A DNA stretch of 36,713 nucleotides from CAIKZJ01 sp964626015 (GCA_964626015.1 CAZVCC010000032.1:1-36713), one strand, 5' to 3'; shown: positions 15,459 through 24,608, counted from the stretch's first letter. Numbers and translations: made by a program. The notes: generated by a model not told the origin, from the letters alone.

Positions 15459-16331
15459 ATGAACTCAACCATCAAAAGAATTTTCTTGTTTTTAGTTACA
15501 AACTTCATAGTTGTAATTACTATTGGTTTCATACTCAGCCTTCTCGGGATAAGTGGTGAAGGCACTATCGGCCTTATGTTATTGTCATTCTTGTGGGGAA
15601 TGGGAGGTTCATTTGTATCACTGCTTATGAGCAAATGGCTCGCAAAAAGAGCTTATGGTATTAAGATTATTGACCCTCAGAATGTTTCCGGTCCCGAGAT
15701 AAAAATTTATGAAATAGTACGTAGGCTCTCCGAACGAGAAAACATACCTGTCCCGGAAGTTGGAATTTATGATTCTCCTGAGCCGAATGCTTTTGCAACG
15801 GGAGCAACTAAAAAATCCTCGATGGTTGCTTTCTCAACCGGGCTCATTAAAATGATGAATGAAAGTGAATTGGAAGCAGTTGCAGGACACGAAATTGCCC
15901 ATATAAGCAATGGTGATATGGTTACTCTGACATTACTCACGGGTATTGCAAACGCTTTTGTTATTTTCATGGCAAGAATTGTAGCAACTGCTATCGATCA
16001 GGCTCTTAGAGATGAAGATGGCGGTGGACTCGGTTTCTTGGCTTATTTTATGATAGTTTCCGTTCTCGAAACAGTGTTAATGCTTCTTGCTTACATCCCA
16101 ATATCCGCATTTTCAAGGCATAGAGAATATAAAGCAGACGAAGGTTCGGCAAAAATTACTTCAGCTTTAGCCATGGCAAATGCTCTTACGGTTCTTGGAA
16201 GCTATTCTGGGCAGCTTGATAAAAAGAATTCATACTCGATAGCAAAAATAGAATCTAGAAAACGTATTTCCTTATTCAGTACTCATCCTTCTATCGAACA
16301 AAGAATTGAACGCCTTAAAGCTATGAGATAA
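15459..16331 (+). CDS. htpX: Membrane protease HtpX
   Basis: Zinc metalloprotease of the M48 family that degrades damaged membrane proteins in the inner membrane. Two N-terminal helices (about 8-30 and 35-56) precede the catalytic motif HEIAH (His144, Glu145, His148). The third zinc ligand is the Glu in HREYKADEGSAK, after two further helices (about 158-177 and 192-212). The C-terminal FSTHPSIEQRIERL is also typical. Length 290 is normal. Convergent with rlmB, with only 2 nt between stop codons. Confidence 0.96.
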   Translation: MNSTIKRIFLFLVTNFIVVITIGFILSLLGISGEGTIGLMLLSFLWGMGGSFVSLLMSKWLAKRAYGIKIIDPQNVSGPEIKIYEIVRRLSERENIPVPEVGIYDSPEPNAFATGATKKSSMVAFSTGLIKMMNESELEAVAGHEIAHISNGDMVTLTLLTGIANAFVIFMARIVATAIDQALRDEDGGGLGFLAYFMIVSVLETVLMLLAYIPISAFSRHREYKADEGSAKITSALAMANALTVLGSYSGQLDKKNSYSIAKIESRKRISLFSTHPSIEQRIERLKAMR

Positions 16332-16333
16332 AA

Positions 16334-17083
16334 TCACTTGATATTCTTCTGCCTGAATATCTCATACATAAAAATGGCTGTTGATACAGAAGCATTCAGT
16401 GAGTTAAAGCCCCCTGCCATGGGAATCCTTATAAGCTCGTCACAGTTGTTCTTAAGTGAAACACGTATGCCCTTGCCCTCGCTGCCGACAATCAGGCATA
16501 CAGCCTTGCTCAGCTTAGAATCAAAAGTTGTCATTTCCGCTTGTATGTCAGTTCCCACAATCGTAAACGCATTCTGTTTCAGTACTTTTATCACGTTGTT
16601 TAAATTTGTTTCCATCGCAATCGGTATGTAATTCACCGCTCCGGATGAGGTTTTAATCACAGTGTGATTCACTTCTGCTGAATTGTGGCGGGGGATTATT
16701 ATGCCGTCTGCTCCCAGACATACCGCTGAACGTATAATCGCTCCGAAATTGTGCGGATCAGTAATCTCATCAAGAATTATTAATAGGGGATTTACGATTT
16801 TTTCTATTTTACGAAGAAGCTCTTTAAATGGTGTGTATTCATAATCCTTCATGAAACCGATTATTCCCTGCGATATTCCTTCCTTTTTGTCCTTTCGTTG
16901 AAAGTATTTCTCAAAGTCAAACTTGTGCAGCGATACTATGCTTATTCCGTTATCCTTCGCCAGTGTCAGTATTTCCTTCATTCTGGGTTCCGGTTTCATG
17001 TTCTTCATGAAAATTATCTTTGTTAAATCCTTTGGATTCGACCTGAGCGTTTCGAGTATCGGATTTTTACCAATTATTATCAT
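16334..17083 (-). CDS. rlmB: 23S rRNA 2'-O-ribose methyltransferase RlmB (TrmH family)
   Basis: SPOUT-class methyltransferase; RlmB methylates the 2'-OH of G2251 in 23S rRNA. An N-terminal substrate-binding domain (about 1-70) starts with IGKNPILETLRS. The SPOUT core has LDEITDPHNFGAIIRSA (motif 1), GADGIIIPRHNSAEVN, VGSEGKGIR (motif 2) and IPMAGGFNSLNASVSTAIFMYE (motif 3, with the knot). Length 249 fits. It lies 12 nt after the porin-like gene on the same strand, so read-through is likely. Exact target position is by family analogy. Confidence 0.93.
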   Translation of the reverse strand: MIIIGKNPILETLRSNPKDLTKIIFMKNMKPEPRMKEILTLAKDNGISIVSLHKFDFEKYFQRKDKKEGISQGIIGFMKDYEYTPFKELLRKIEKIVNPLLIILDEITDPHNFGAIIRSAVCLGADGIIIPRHNSAEVNHTVIKTSSGAVNYIPIAMETNLNNVIKVLKQNAFTIVGTDIQAEMTTFDSKLSKAVCLIVGSEGKGIRVSLKNNCDELIRIPMAGGFNSLNASVSTAIFMYEIFRQKNIK

Positions 17084-17095
17084 ATCATTGTTAGA

Positions 17096-18151
17096 TTAAT
17101 ATTGATACCAAAGTGTTACTCTTCCAACAATATCATTAGGTCTTGTAATGTTCGCATTGCTTTTGTCTTTGTATGTGTTTATCCATACATTCGGCATTAC
17201 ATGAAACGAATTGAACGGCAGGAAGTCTAATCCTGCTATGAAAAAATTTTCCTTAAATCCAAGTGTGCCATTGTTGCTGTCAGGATCGAAATAATCATAT
17301 CTTGCAAAGATGTTGAGAGCTTCGGTTTTTTCAACATCATTCCTCTTCACTATATTGACTTTAGCACTAAGTGTGAATCCTATTGGATTTTGTGGCGCTG
17401 ATAAGTTTACCGAATTATTTCTGTTTTGAAAAAATGGTTCAAAAACAAACGTGTAGTCTTTGTTCTTAAAAGCTAATACGCTCTTCGCTGTAAATCTGTA
17501 TTGTTCGTTGTAATTATTCTGATAATCAAAATAGGCCTCTGCAACAAAATTTCCTAAGAATTTTGCATATATGGAACCGTAAAACTTGGGGAATTTTGAA
17601 ACTTCAGCACTCGAACCTTTTCCGTTGCCAAACATTACCGTATAGCCATACTTTCCTTCTTTATCAAATTTCCCTCTGAGCATAGCACCGATTTCAAGTG
17701 CAGTTCCTATACGGTTCTTATCAGCTATTGTCTTCTCAAGACTCCTGTATCCGTACATATTCTCAGACATACCCCATACAAATGTCGGTGCAGGCATTAA
17801 TCCGAATATTATACTCGAATTTGGTACTACTTCCTTCCATTCAAATTGTGCATCATATACCATGAAGCTGACTTTGTTATCTATCTTTGTTACATCATTT
17901 AATTCAATACCAAAGTTGCCTGTAAAGTTCTCATTAAACGAATGCTCATAGTGAAGTCTTGCTCTGCGTACAGTTACTCCTGTAGTTTTAGAACTATATG
18001 ATGAATACTGGTTTGAAGATCCCGAAGAATCTCCTTCAATCTTATAAAAATAATCACCAAAAAGAACACCGTTGAATTTTCCTTTTGGCTTATCCTGAGA
18101 ATAAACACTCACTGATATGACGAGTAATAATATTAGGAAAAATTTATTCAA
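17096..18151 (-). CDS. Porin-like outer-membrane beta-barrel protein
   Basis: 351-residue secreted protein with a signal peptide (MNKFFLILLLVISVSVYSQ) and alternating strands ending in an aromatic residue (VTLWYQY), the usual signature of an outer-membrane barrel. Segments such as TVRRARLHYEHSFNENFTGNFGIELND and later LNIFARYDYFDPD recall phosphate-selective porin O/P-like proteins. The start is a TTG at 18151 with a strong AAGGAG 7 nt upstream; no ATG is available nearby. It lies about 20 nt after the nrfA terminator, so it either shares read-through with nrfHA or has a promoter overlapping the terminator. The solute is unknown; nitrite is only a guess from context. Confidence 0.75.
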   Translation of the reverse strand: MNKFFLILLLVISVSVYSQDKPKGKFNGVLFGDYFYKIEGDSSGSSNQYSSYSSKTTGVTVRRARLHYEHSFNENFTGNFGIELNDVTKIDNKVSFMVYDAQFEWKEVVPNSSIIFGLMPAPTFVWGMSENMYGYRSLEKTIADKNRIGTALEIGAMLRGKFDKEGKYGYTVMFGNGKGSSAEVSKFPKFYGSIYAKFLGNFVAEAYFDYQNNYNEQYRFTAKSVLAFKNKDYTFVFEPFFQNRNNSVNLSAPQNPIGFTLSAKVNIVKRNDVEKTEALNIFARYDYFDPDSNNGTLGFKENFFIAGLDFLPFNSFHVMPNVWINTYKDKSNANITRPNDIVGRVTLWYQY

Positions 18152-18172
18152 TATGTACTCCTTATTAATAAA

Positions 18173-18198
18173 AATCCCCTCTCATTTGACAGGGGATT
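18173..18198 (-). terminator. Rho-independent terminator after nrfA
   Basis: 8-bp stem AATCCCCT/AGGGGATT (18173-18180 with 18191-18198), 10-nt loop, followed on the minus strand by TTTTATTAATAA. It starts 22 nt after the nrfA stop. Confidence 0.85.
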
Positions 18199-18219
18199 AC
18201 AATTCTAATTATTTGTCTT

Positions 18220-19695
18220 TTAATACCAGGCAATTTTATTTCCTTTTTCAGTGGCTATCTTGTCCCATTGTGGTATAGTTTCACTTAAAAATATAGATTT
18301 CGCTTTATTTAAACTGTCCATTTTTAATCCGATGTATGTTTGTGCTTTTAGCTTGGTCGAAATATCTGGATATGTAATTGGTAGTCCCACATTAAGCTTT
18401 GTGAGTAATATCGCAATCTGTGTCCGGGCTTCTTGTCCTTTTGCAATAGAATTTCCAAGTACCCTTGCTGATTCAAGCGGAGCGTGAAATCCTGCTCCAT
18501 GCGATGCTGCAATGTAATCCCATCTCCATTGGGCTTGCCTGATTAACTTTAATATCGGTTTCATTTGTTCTTCAGTCGCTCCGGCATCCCACGCATATTT
18601 TGCCTCTATATGAGCTTTTGCAATTATATTCGTTGCTGTCTCTCCAAGCTCAAGAACTTTATCCTGCCTTTCATAGACGTTATTTCTTAGGGTTGCTTCG
18701 CTTTCCCTGTGACAGACTTGACATGAGTTCGCAATGTTATTTAAAGGACTCTGTATATGGTGATCCGTAAACTTTACACCGCCTTCACTTTTATAAGGCA
18801 TGTGGCAGTCAGCACAAGAAAGCCCTCTTTGTGAATGAATACCCATTTTAAAGACTTCAAAATCAGGATGCTGCGCTTTCAACATCGGGGTTTTGCTTAT
18901 CTGGTGTACCCAGTCAACATGCTCAACATTATCATAATATTTTTCCATGTCCTCAACTGTAAAACCATTATCCCACGGGAATGTTAAATACTTTTCTTCC
19001 TTTCCTTTAAAATAATACTCGACGTGGCATTGTGCACAAACTAATGAACGCATTTCCTGGTGAGTTGTATTGTTTATATCTTTGCCTTGTCTTTGAAATG
19101 CTTCAACCAGCGCAGGTCTTGAAATTTTCAAGTTCATCGTTTTATTATCATGACAGTCCTGGCAGCCAATAGCATTAACTACTTCAGAACCAAGCTCTTT
19201 CCATGGTTTTTTGTAGTATTCTGCTATTCCAAGCTGATTCATCAAACGTGGTACATCCGTGCTTTTACAAGTCCAGCATGTTGCAGGCTGCGGAACGTCC
19301 GTTCTCAATGTATTTCTTATATCCTTAACCGCAAGATAGTGCCCTCGACCTTGATTATAATCTCTTGAAAATGCATATCCTGCCCAAAGTATTACTAAGT
19401 CCGGATACCTTTCAAGCATGTCAACTTTTGCAGAACCGCCGTGTTTACTCGCAAAGGAGGTATCTAATGTTTGCACGTATGTCTCATATTCACGAGGATA
19501 ATTCTCACCCCAGATTTCATTCCGCGGTTCCCAATCCTTGATCGGTTTTACATTTTGGATTATCTGGTTTGATTCTGTTCTTCTCTCTATAATTGAGCTT
19601 CCAAGTAGTCCAACGAGAAACACAATCAATATAGTGGCTCCGTACAATACCCATCCGAGCCACGGTTTTTCTTTTATTCTCTCTGCAAGTTTCAT
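18220..19695 (-). CDS. nrfA: Ammonia-forming cytochrome c nitrite reductase, catalytic subunit
   Basis: Pentaheme enzyme that reduces nitrite to ammonium with six electrons. Five heme sites are visible: CWTCK at 140-144 (the active-site heme with lysine as ligand, diagnostic for NrfA), CQDCH at 178, CAQCH at 220, CADCH at 294 and CQVCH at 325. Active-site residues expected in the family fall in YKSEGGVKFTDHHIQSP (the Tyr and the His near 312). A hydrophobic segment at 15-33 is either an uncleaved anchor or a signal peptide. Length 491 is normal. It is the second gene of nrfHA, 18 nt after nrfH. Confidence 0.97.
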   Translation of the reverse strand: MKLAERIKEKPWLGWVLYGATILIVFLVGLLGSSIIERRTESNQIIQNVKPIKDWEPRNEIWGENYPREYETYVQTLDTSFASKHGGSAKVDMLERYPDLVILWAGYAFSRDYNQGRGHYLAVKDIRNTLRTDVPQPATCWTCKSTDVPRLMNQLGIAEYYKKPWKELGSEVVNAIGCQDCHDNKTMNLKISRPALVEAFQRQGKDINNTTHQEMRSLVCAQCHVEYYFKGKEEKYLTFPWDNGFTVEDMEKYYDNVEHVDWVHQISKTPMLKAQHPDFEVFKMGIHSQRGLSCADCHMPYKSEGGVKFTDHHIQSPLNNIANSCQVCHRESEATLRNNVYERQDKVLELGETATNIIAKAHIEAKYAWDAGATEEQMKPILKLIRQAQWRWDYIAASHGAGFHAPLESARVLGNSIAKGQEARTQIAILLTKLNVGLPITYPDISTKLKAQTYIGLKMDSLNKAKSIFLSETIPQWDKIATEKGNKIAWY

Positions 19696-19713
19696 AATCT
19701 TATGTGTATTTTA

Positions 19714-20322
19714 TTATTTTGAATTATTTGATTCTTTTATAAGTGCTTTACTCAGCCATTCAGGAACTACTGGAGTTAATCCCGGAACGCGAGCAAATGG
19801 AAATGATGACAAACTGCTTACACTTCCATGAGGTACCTCTTGATGGCAGCTCCAACATACATCCTTATCTTCTGCAACAATGTAAGCTTTGTCTCGCTGT
19901 GCTGAATGCATATATCCGAGTAATCCCTGATGACAACGCTCACAATTTTCCTGAACAACATCTCTTCCGGCATCTTTTATCTTTATTACCTGAGGTTCCA
20001 GCCTGAATGTAAACATAGTCGTGTGACGTAATCCGTCAGTTGCTTTAAACATGTATTTACGTATGAAATTATCCTGAGGTACATGGCAATCGTTGCAAGT
20101 TGCAACCCTTGCATGTGAACTGTGCTGCCACGAAGAATACTGAGGAAACATTACGTGGCAATTAATGCACGTTTCTGGTTTATCAGATAAATAGGATGTC
20201 CCGTTTGCTATGTGGAATGTAAGGAATCCAAGCCCTGTTAATAATCCGAGTGCTATTATGACCGGAACTTTCCAGTTATCAGGGGGTGATATCTTATTTA
20301 TTGTGGTTTTAAATTTATTCAT
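19714..20322 (-). CDS. nrfH: Cytochrome c nitrite reductase, quinol-oxidising subunit
   Basis: Membrane-anchored tetraheme cytochrome of the NapC/NrfH family that takes electrons from menaquinol and passes them to NrfA. One N-terminal transmembrane helix covers about 18-40. Heme motifs are CINCH at 52, followed by V-M (Met58, the NrfH-type ligand region), CNDCH at 76, CERCH at 127 and CWSCH at 156. At 202 residues it is a little longer than well-studied NrfH proteins, with a C-terminal tail beyond the last heme. First gene of nrfHA. Confidence 0.95.
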   Translation of the reverse strand: MNKFKTTINKISPPDNWKVPVIIALGLLTGLGFLTFHIANGTSYLSDKPETCINCHVMFPQYSSWQHSSHARVATCNDCHVPQDNFIRKYMFKATDGLRHTTMFTFRLEPQVIKIKDAGRDVVQENCERCHQGLLGYMHSAQRDKAYIVAEDKDVCWSCHQEVPHGSVSSLSSFPFARVPGLTPVVPEWLSKALIKESNNSK

Positions 20323-20349
20323 AAATATATAAGACTAAAGAGTCTGATA

Positions 20350-20357
20350 CAAATATA
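20350..20357 (-). promoter_or_regulatory. Candidate -7 element upstream of nrfH
   Basis: On the minus strand 20357-20350 reads TATATTTG, a match to the TAnnTTTG -7 element of Bacteroidota promoters, about 28 nt before the nrfH ATG. The matching TTTG upstream is only 13 nt away instead of about 19, so the call is weak. A small palindrome, AGACT-AAAG-AGTCT, lies at 20332-20345 just before the start codon. Confidence 0.25.
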
Positions 20358-20454
20358 AAGTTATTATTAACAAAATAAAATCTATATAATTATGACAAAA
20401 ATATATGTTCTCTAAATACATTTATAATAAAGTGAAGTATGCTTAAATTAAACA

Positions 20455-21180
20455 ATGGAAACAATCGAAGATACAGACTATTCTTTTGATAAATATTTCC
20501 CTTATTATAAGATTGATGTAAATACTTTGTACGTTGTATCTACACCTATCGGAAATCTGGAAGATATTTCGTTGAGAGCAGTTTACGTCCTTGAAAATGT
20601 TGATTTTATCGCATGCGAGGATACTCGGGTTGTTTCTATATTACTCAAAAAATATAATATATCAAATAAGTTAATTAGTTATTACTCACAGGTAGAGGAT
20701 AGAAAAACGGATTATTTAATAAACGAATTAAAATCCGGTAAATCTGTTGCTCTTGTCAGCGATTCGGGAACCCCTGCAATTTCTGACCCGGGAAGTACTA
20801 TTATTTCTAAATGTGTTTCTGCTGAAATTAATGTTATTTCAATACCTGGGGCTTCTGCATTTATTCATGCACTTGTATTATCAGGATTTGATAACAGGAA
20901 ATTTTATTTTCAAGGCTTCCTTCCTGTAAAAGGTAGGGAAAATATTCTGAAATCCCTCGCAGAAATTAAAATGCCGGTCATTTTATACGAGTCAAAGTAT
21001 AGAGTCAAGAAAACTTTGTCTGAGCTTAATAAGTATCTTCATGGGAAAAACGTTTCGGTATCAAGAGAAATGTCTAAAATCCATGAAACAACTTATAGAA
21101 ATCGCCTTGACTTGATGGTAAAGGATTTATCACGCATCAAGGAAAAAGGTGAGTTTGTAATAGTAATTGATAATTCATAA
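20455..21180 (+). CDS. rsmI: 16S rRNA (cytidine1402-2'-O)-methyltransferase RsmI
   Basis: Methylates the ribose of C1402 in the decoding centre of 16S rRNA. Tetrapyrrole-methylase fold (SAM domain). Motifs are LYVVSTPIGNLEDISLRA, IACEDTR, LVSDSGTPAISDPG and ISIPGASAFIHALVLSGF. Length 241 is slightly short, because the C-terminal extension of E. coli RsmI (286) is missing. The next gene, gltX, starts 13 nt after the stop, so these are probably cotranscribed. It is divergent from nrfHA. Confidence 0.95.
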   Translation: METIEDTDYSFDKYFPYYKIDVNTLYVVSTPIGNLEDISLRAVYVLENVDFIACEDTRVVSILLKKYNISNKLISYYSQVEDRKTDYLINELKSGKSVALVSDSGTPAISDPGSTIISKCVSAEINVISIPGASAFIHALVLSGFDNRKFYFQGFLPVKGRENILKSLAEIKMPVILYESKYRVKKTLSELNKYLHGKNVSVSREMSKIHETTYRNRLDLMVKDLSRIKEKGEFVIVIDNS

Positions 21181-21193
21181 ACGTAAATAGTAT

Positions 21194-22651
21194 ATGATTA
21201 ATAAAGAAGTAAGAGTAAGGTATGCTCCCTCACCAACGGGATATATACACATAGGCAACCTTAGGACAGCATTGTATAACTATTTGTTTGCAAGGAACAC
21301 TGGAGGTAAGTTCATACTTAGAATCGAAGATACGGATCAGGCTCGCAAAGTCGAAGGTGCGGTTGATAATCTTATTAATACTCTTAAATGGGCGGGTTTG
21401 GATTATGACGAAGGTCCGTTCAAAGAGGGTGGACATGGTCCTTATTATCAATCGCAAAGACTTAGTATATACAACGAATACATTAAGCAGCTTCTTGAAA
21501 GGAAAAAAGCATATTACTGCTTCTGTTCAGCGGAACGTTTAACCGCCCTTCGAGAAGAACAACAAAAGCAAAAACTAAATCAAACAAAGTATGATAAACA
21601 ATGCTTGAGTTTGTCGCAAGATGAAATCATTAGTAAGTTAGCGGAAAGTATTCCTTATGTGATAAGGTTAAATGTTGAACCGGGTAAAACAATTAAATTT
21701 TATGATTACATTCGTGAGGATGTTGAATTTTCTAGTGATATTATCGACGATCAAATTTTGATTAAATCAGATGGTTTTCCTACTTACCATCTTGCTAATG
21801 TTATTGACGACCATTTAATGAATGTTACTCATGTAATTAGAGGTGAAGAGTGGCTGCCGTCAACCCCTAAACATGTTCTCCTATACGAAGCATTCGGCTG
21901 GGAGATTCCTGTTTTTGCTCACCTGCCCTTGCTGCTAAATTCCGATAGGTCAAAGCTAAGTAAACGTCAGGGCGATGTTGCAGTTGAAGATTATAGGCAG
22001 AAGGGATATCTTAAAGATGCATTAATAAACTTTATTGCACTGCTTGGATGGACTGCAGGCGATGATAAAGAGTTCTACTATTTTGATGATTTAATAAAAT
22101 GTTTTTCCCTCGATAGAGTAAACAAATCTGGAGCTGTATTTGACATCGAAAAACTAAACTGGCTCAACGCAGAGCATTTGAGAAAAAAATCTGACGAAGA
22201 ACTTGTTGTGATGCTTAGAGATGAATTAAAAAAATCTAAGTATTTAGATGTTGATTTTACTAATGAGTATCTTACCAAGGTAATCCATGCTATGAAGGAA
22301 AGGGTATCATTTATAAAGGAATTCTATGAAAAAGGATATTATTTCTTTGAAGAACCTTCCGAATATGAAGAAGCAGCTTTGAAGAAAAGATGGAAACCGG
22401 AATCACCTGATATTTTAAAAAAATATTCTGAAAAGATTAGTCTGTTCGAAAATCCCATTAAAGAAAATTATGAAACTGCTTTAAAAGAAACTGCTGCAGA
22501 AATGAATACCGGTAATGGAAATGTAATTCATCCGTTGAGGCTTGCTGTATCAGGTACAAGCGGTGGTCCCGGAATATTCGATATACTCGATATTGTTGGG
22601 AAGGAAAAAACATTAAGACGAATTAAAAGAATGCTGGAGACAATTAAATAA
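21194..22651 (+). CDS. gltX: Glutamate-tRNA ligase
   Basis: Class I aminoacyl-tRNA synthetase that charges tRNA-Glu. The Rossmann core starts with VRYAPSPTGYIHIGNLRTALYNY, in which HIGN (19-22) is the HIGH motif. FILRIEDTDQAR is typical, and SDRSKLSKRQGD carries the KMSKS-type motif KLSKR. Cys residues in YYCFCSAERL and YDKQCLSL fit the zinc-binding insertion. The anticodon-binding C-terminal domain runs from about 330. Length 485 is standard. A gap of 59 nt precedes glnS. Confidence 0.97.
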   Translation: MINKEVRVRYAPSPTGYIHIGNLRTALYNYLFARNTGGKFILRIEDTDQARKVEGAVDNLINTLKWAGLDYDEGPFKEGGHGPYYQSQRLSIYNEYIKQLLERKKAYYCFCSAERLTALREEQQKQKLNQTKYDKQCLSLSQDEIISKLAESIPYVIRLNVEPGKTIKFYDYIREDVEFSSDIIDDQILIKSDGFPTYHLANVIDDHLMNVTHVIRGEEWLPSTPKHVLLYEAFGWEIPVFAHLPLLLNSDRSKLSKRQGDVAVEDYRQKGYLKDALINFIALLGWTAGDDKEFYYFDDLIKCFSLDRVNKSGAVFDIEKLNWLNAEHLRKKSDEELVVMLRDELKKSKYLDVDFTNEYLTKVIHAMKERVSFIKEFYEKGYYFFEEPSEYEEAALKKRWKPESPDILKKYSEKISLFENPIKENYETALKETAAEMNTGNGNVIHPLRLAVSGTSGGPGIFDILDIVGKEKTLRRIKRMLETIK

Positions 22652-22710
22652 CATTTAATGTTAAATTAGAAACCAAATACTAAAGGAATTTTGTAATCAA
22701 TATAATAATA

Positions 22711-24384
22711 ATGGAAGAAAACACAAATACTCCTTCAAATTTTATTCGGGAGTTTATTAACGAAGATCTAAAAGAAAATAAGAATAACGGTAAAGTACAC
22801 ACACGATTTCCGCCTGAACCCAATGGCTATCTGCATATAGGCCATGCGAAATCAATCTGCCTTAACTTTGGTATTGCACGCGATTATAAGGGACTTTGTA
22901 ACCTGCGTTTTGACGATACAAATCCCGTAAAAGAAGATATTGAGTATGTTGATTCCATTATTGAGGATGTAAAATGGCTCGGTTTCGATTGGAATGACAG
23001 AATGTACTATGCATCCGATTATTTTGATAAGATGTTTGAATTCGCCGTGCAAATGATAAAAGACGGTAATGCATACGTTGATTCTTCTACACCCGGCGAA
23101 ATTAAAAATCAGAAAGGATCTCCAACCGAACCCGGAATTAATTCACCTTACAGAAATCGTTCCGTTGAGGAAAACCTGAAAATGTTTGAGGATATGAAAG
23201 CAGGGAAGTTCGAAGATGGTGAACATATTCTTCGTGCTAAAATTGAAATGGCTTCTCCTAATATGCACATGCGCGACCCGGTCATTTACAGAATTAAAAA
23301 GGCAACTCACCATAATACAGGTGATAAATGGTGTATTTACCCTATGTACGACTACGCTCATCCTATTTCTGACTGGATTGAAGGAATTACTCACTCACTG
23401 TGCACGCTTGAGTTTGAAGTGCATCGTCCTTTGTATGACTGGTTTCTGCAAGTTTTGAATCTTGAGAACCTTCCTCGTCAGATTGAATTTGCAAGATTAA
23501 ATCTCTCTTATACAATAATGAGCAAACGCAAACTTCTTGAACTCGTCCAGGAAAATCGTGTCTCCGGCTGGGACGACCCAAGAATGCCCACTATTTGCGG
23601 ACTTCGAAGAAGAGGCTATACTCCTGAGTCAATTAGAAATTTTGCTGATAAGATTGGAGTTGCTAAGCGTGATGCTTTGACAGACGTTGCACTGCTTGAA
23701 CACAGTGTCAGGGATGATTTGAATAAACGTGCACCGCGTGTTATGGCTGTACTGAATCCTTTAAAAGTTGTAATAACTAATTACCCGGATGGTCAAACTG
23801 AAGAAATGACAACAATAAATAATCCTGAAGATGAGTCAATGGGCACAAGGAATATTCCATTCTCAAAAGAAATATACATTGAACAGGAAGACTTTCAGGA
23901 GATACCTCATAAGAAATTCCATAGGCTTTACCCGGGCAATGAAGTAAGATTAAAATCAGCTTACATTATTAAATGCAATAATATTATTAAGAATGATAAA
24001 GGAGATATTACAGAACTGCATTGCACTTATGACCCGGAAACGAAAAGCGGCTCGGGTAGCAAGAGAAGCGTGAAAGGAACAATTCACTGGATTTCTGTTC
24101 CTCATGCAATTAATGCCGAAGTCAGACTTTACGACAGATTGTTTACTGTTGAAGACCCCTCGGGCGATGACGAAAAAGATTTCAGAGAGTTTCTCAATCC
24201 TCATTCTCTTGATATTATAAGAAATTGTTTTATCGAACCGGAACTTGCAAAAGCAAAAGCTGGTGATAAGTACCAGTTTACAAGATTGGGCTATTTCTGT
24301 GTTGATCCGCTGTCATCTAATGAAAAACTTGTGTTCAACAGAACCGTGTCATTAAAAGATTCCTGGTCTAAGGTAGGTAAGTAA
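22711..24384 (+). CDS. glnS: Glutamine-tRNA ligase
   Basis: Class I synthetase that charges tRNA-Gln directly. RFPPEPNGYLHIGHAKSICLN carries HIGH at 42-45, LRFDDTNPVKEDIEYVDSI is a GlnRS hallmark, and YTIMSKRKL is the KMSKS motif. The two beta-barrel anticodon-binding domains fill about 340-557 (PLKVVITNYPDG, WISVPHAINAEVRLYDRLF). Length 557 matches E. coli GlnRS (554). It lies directly after gltX, the gene type from which GlnRS evolved. GlnRS is patchy in bacteria; its presence suggests that charging through GatCAB is not the only route in this organism. A strong hairpin terminator follows. Confidence 0.97.
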   Translation: MEENTNTPSNFIREFINEDLKENKNNGKVHTRFPPEPNGYLHIGHAKSICLNFGIARDYKGLCNLRFDDTNPVKEDIEYVDSIIEDVKWLGFDWNDRMYYASDYFDKMFEFAVQMIKDGNAYVDSSTPGEIKNQKGSPTEPGINSPYRNRSVEENLKMFEDMKAGKFEDGEHILRAKIEMASPNMHMRDPVIYRIKKATHHNTGDKWCIYPMYDYAHPISDWIEGITHSLCTLEFEVHRPLYDWFLQVLNLENLPRQIEFARLNLSYTIMSKRKLLELVQENRVSGWDDPRMPTICGLRRRGYTPESIRNFADKIGVAKRDALTDVALLEHSVRDDLNKRAPRVMAVLNPLKVVITNYPDGQTEEMTTINNPEDESMGTRNIPFSKEIYIEQEDFQEIPHKKFHRLYPGNEVRLKSAYIIKCNNIIKNDKGDITELHCTYDPETKSGSGSKRSVKGTIHWISVPHAINAEVRLYDRLFTVEDPSGDDEKDFREFLNPHSLDIIRNCFIEPELAKAKAGDKYQFTRLGYFCVDPLSSNEKLVFNRTVSLKDSWSKVGK

Positions 24385-24409
24385 AATATGTTTTCAATTT
24401 TAAATACTC

Positions 24410-24438
24410 AAACCCTGAGTTTTAAAACTCAGGGTTTT
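24410..24438 (+). terminator. Rho-independent terminator after glnS
   Basis: A perfect 14+14-nt palindrome (24410-24423 with 24424-24437; AAACCCTGAGTTTT) forms a hairpin with stem up to about 12 bp and a TTAA-type loop, followed by TATATTTTA. It begins 25 nt after the glnS stop and could also stop the convergent minus-strand operon. Confidence 0.88.
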
Positions 24439-24489
24439 ATATTTTAGATGTAAATTTATTCTTAATAAATTTTTACGAATAAAACGGAT

Positions 24490-24585
24490 TTATCTTATTC
24501 TCTTCTTATGTCTGTTCTTTCTTAATCTTTTTTTCCTCTTATGAGTAGACATTTTTGCCCTTTTCCTCTTTTTACCGCAAGGCAT
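24490..24585 (-). CDS. 31-residue basic protein, COX24/AURKAIP1-like (bS22-type)
   Basis: Tiny gene with ATG at 24585, an AAGGAG site about 9 nt upstream, and stop at 24492-24490. The product starts MPCGKKRKRAKMSTHKRKKR and ends LRKNRHKKRIR, so more than half of it is Lys, Arg or His. This pattern matches the short bacterial AURKAIP1/COX24-domain proteins of Bacteroidota and relatives, and resembles mycobacterial bS22, which sits on the small ribosomal subunit. A role as a ribosomal protein is inferred. It lies 23 nt after the HU gene and ends the TPR-sppA-HU operon. Confidence 0.88.
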   Translation of the reverse strand: MPCGKKRKRAKMSTHKRKKRLRKNRHKKRIR

Positions 24586-24608
24586 TAAATTTTGCTCCTT
24601 TCATTTTA

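Noticed and set aside
16323..16365. 8-bp inverted repeat (ATGAGATA/TATCTCAT) at the htpX-rlmB junction as a terminator
   Set aside because: The loop is 27 nt, the arms are AT-rich, there is no T run, and both arms lie in or next to coding sequence.
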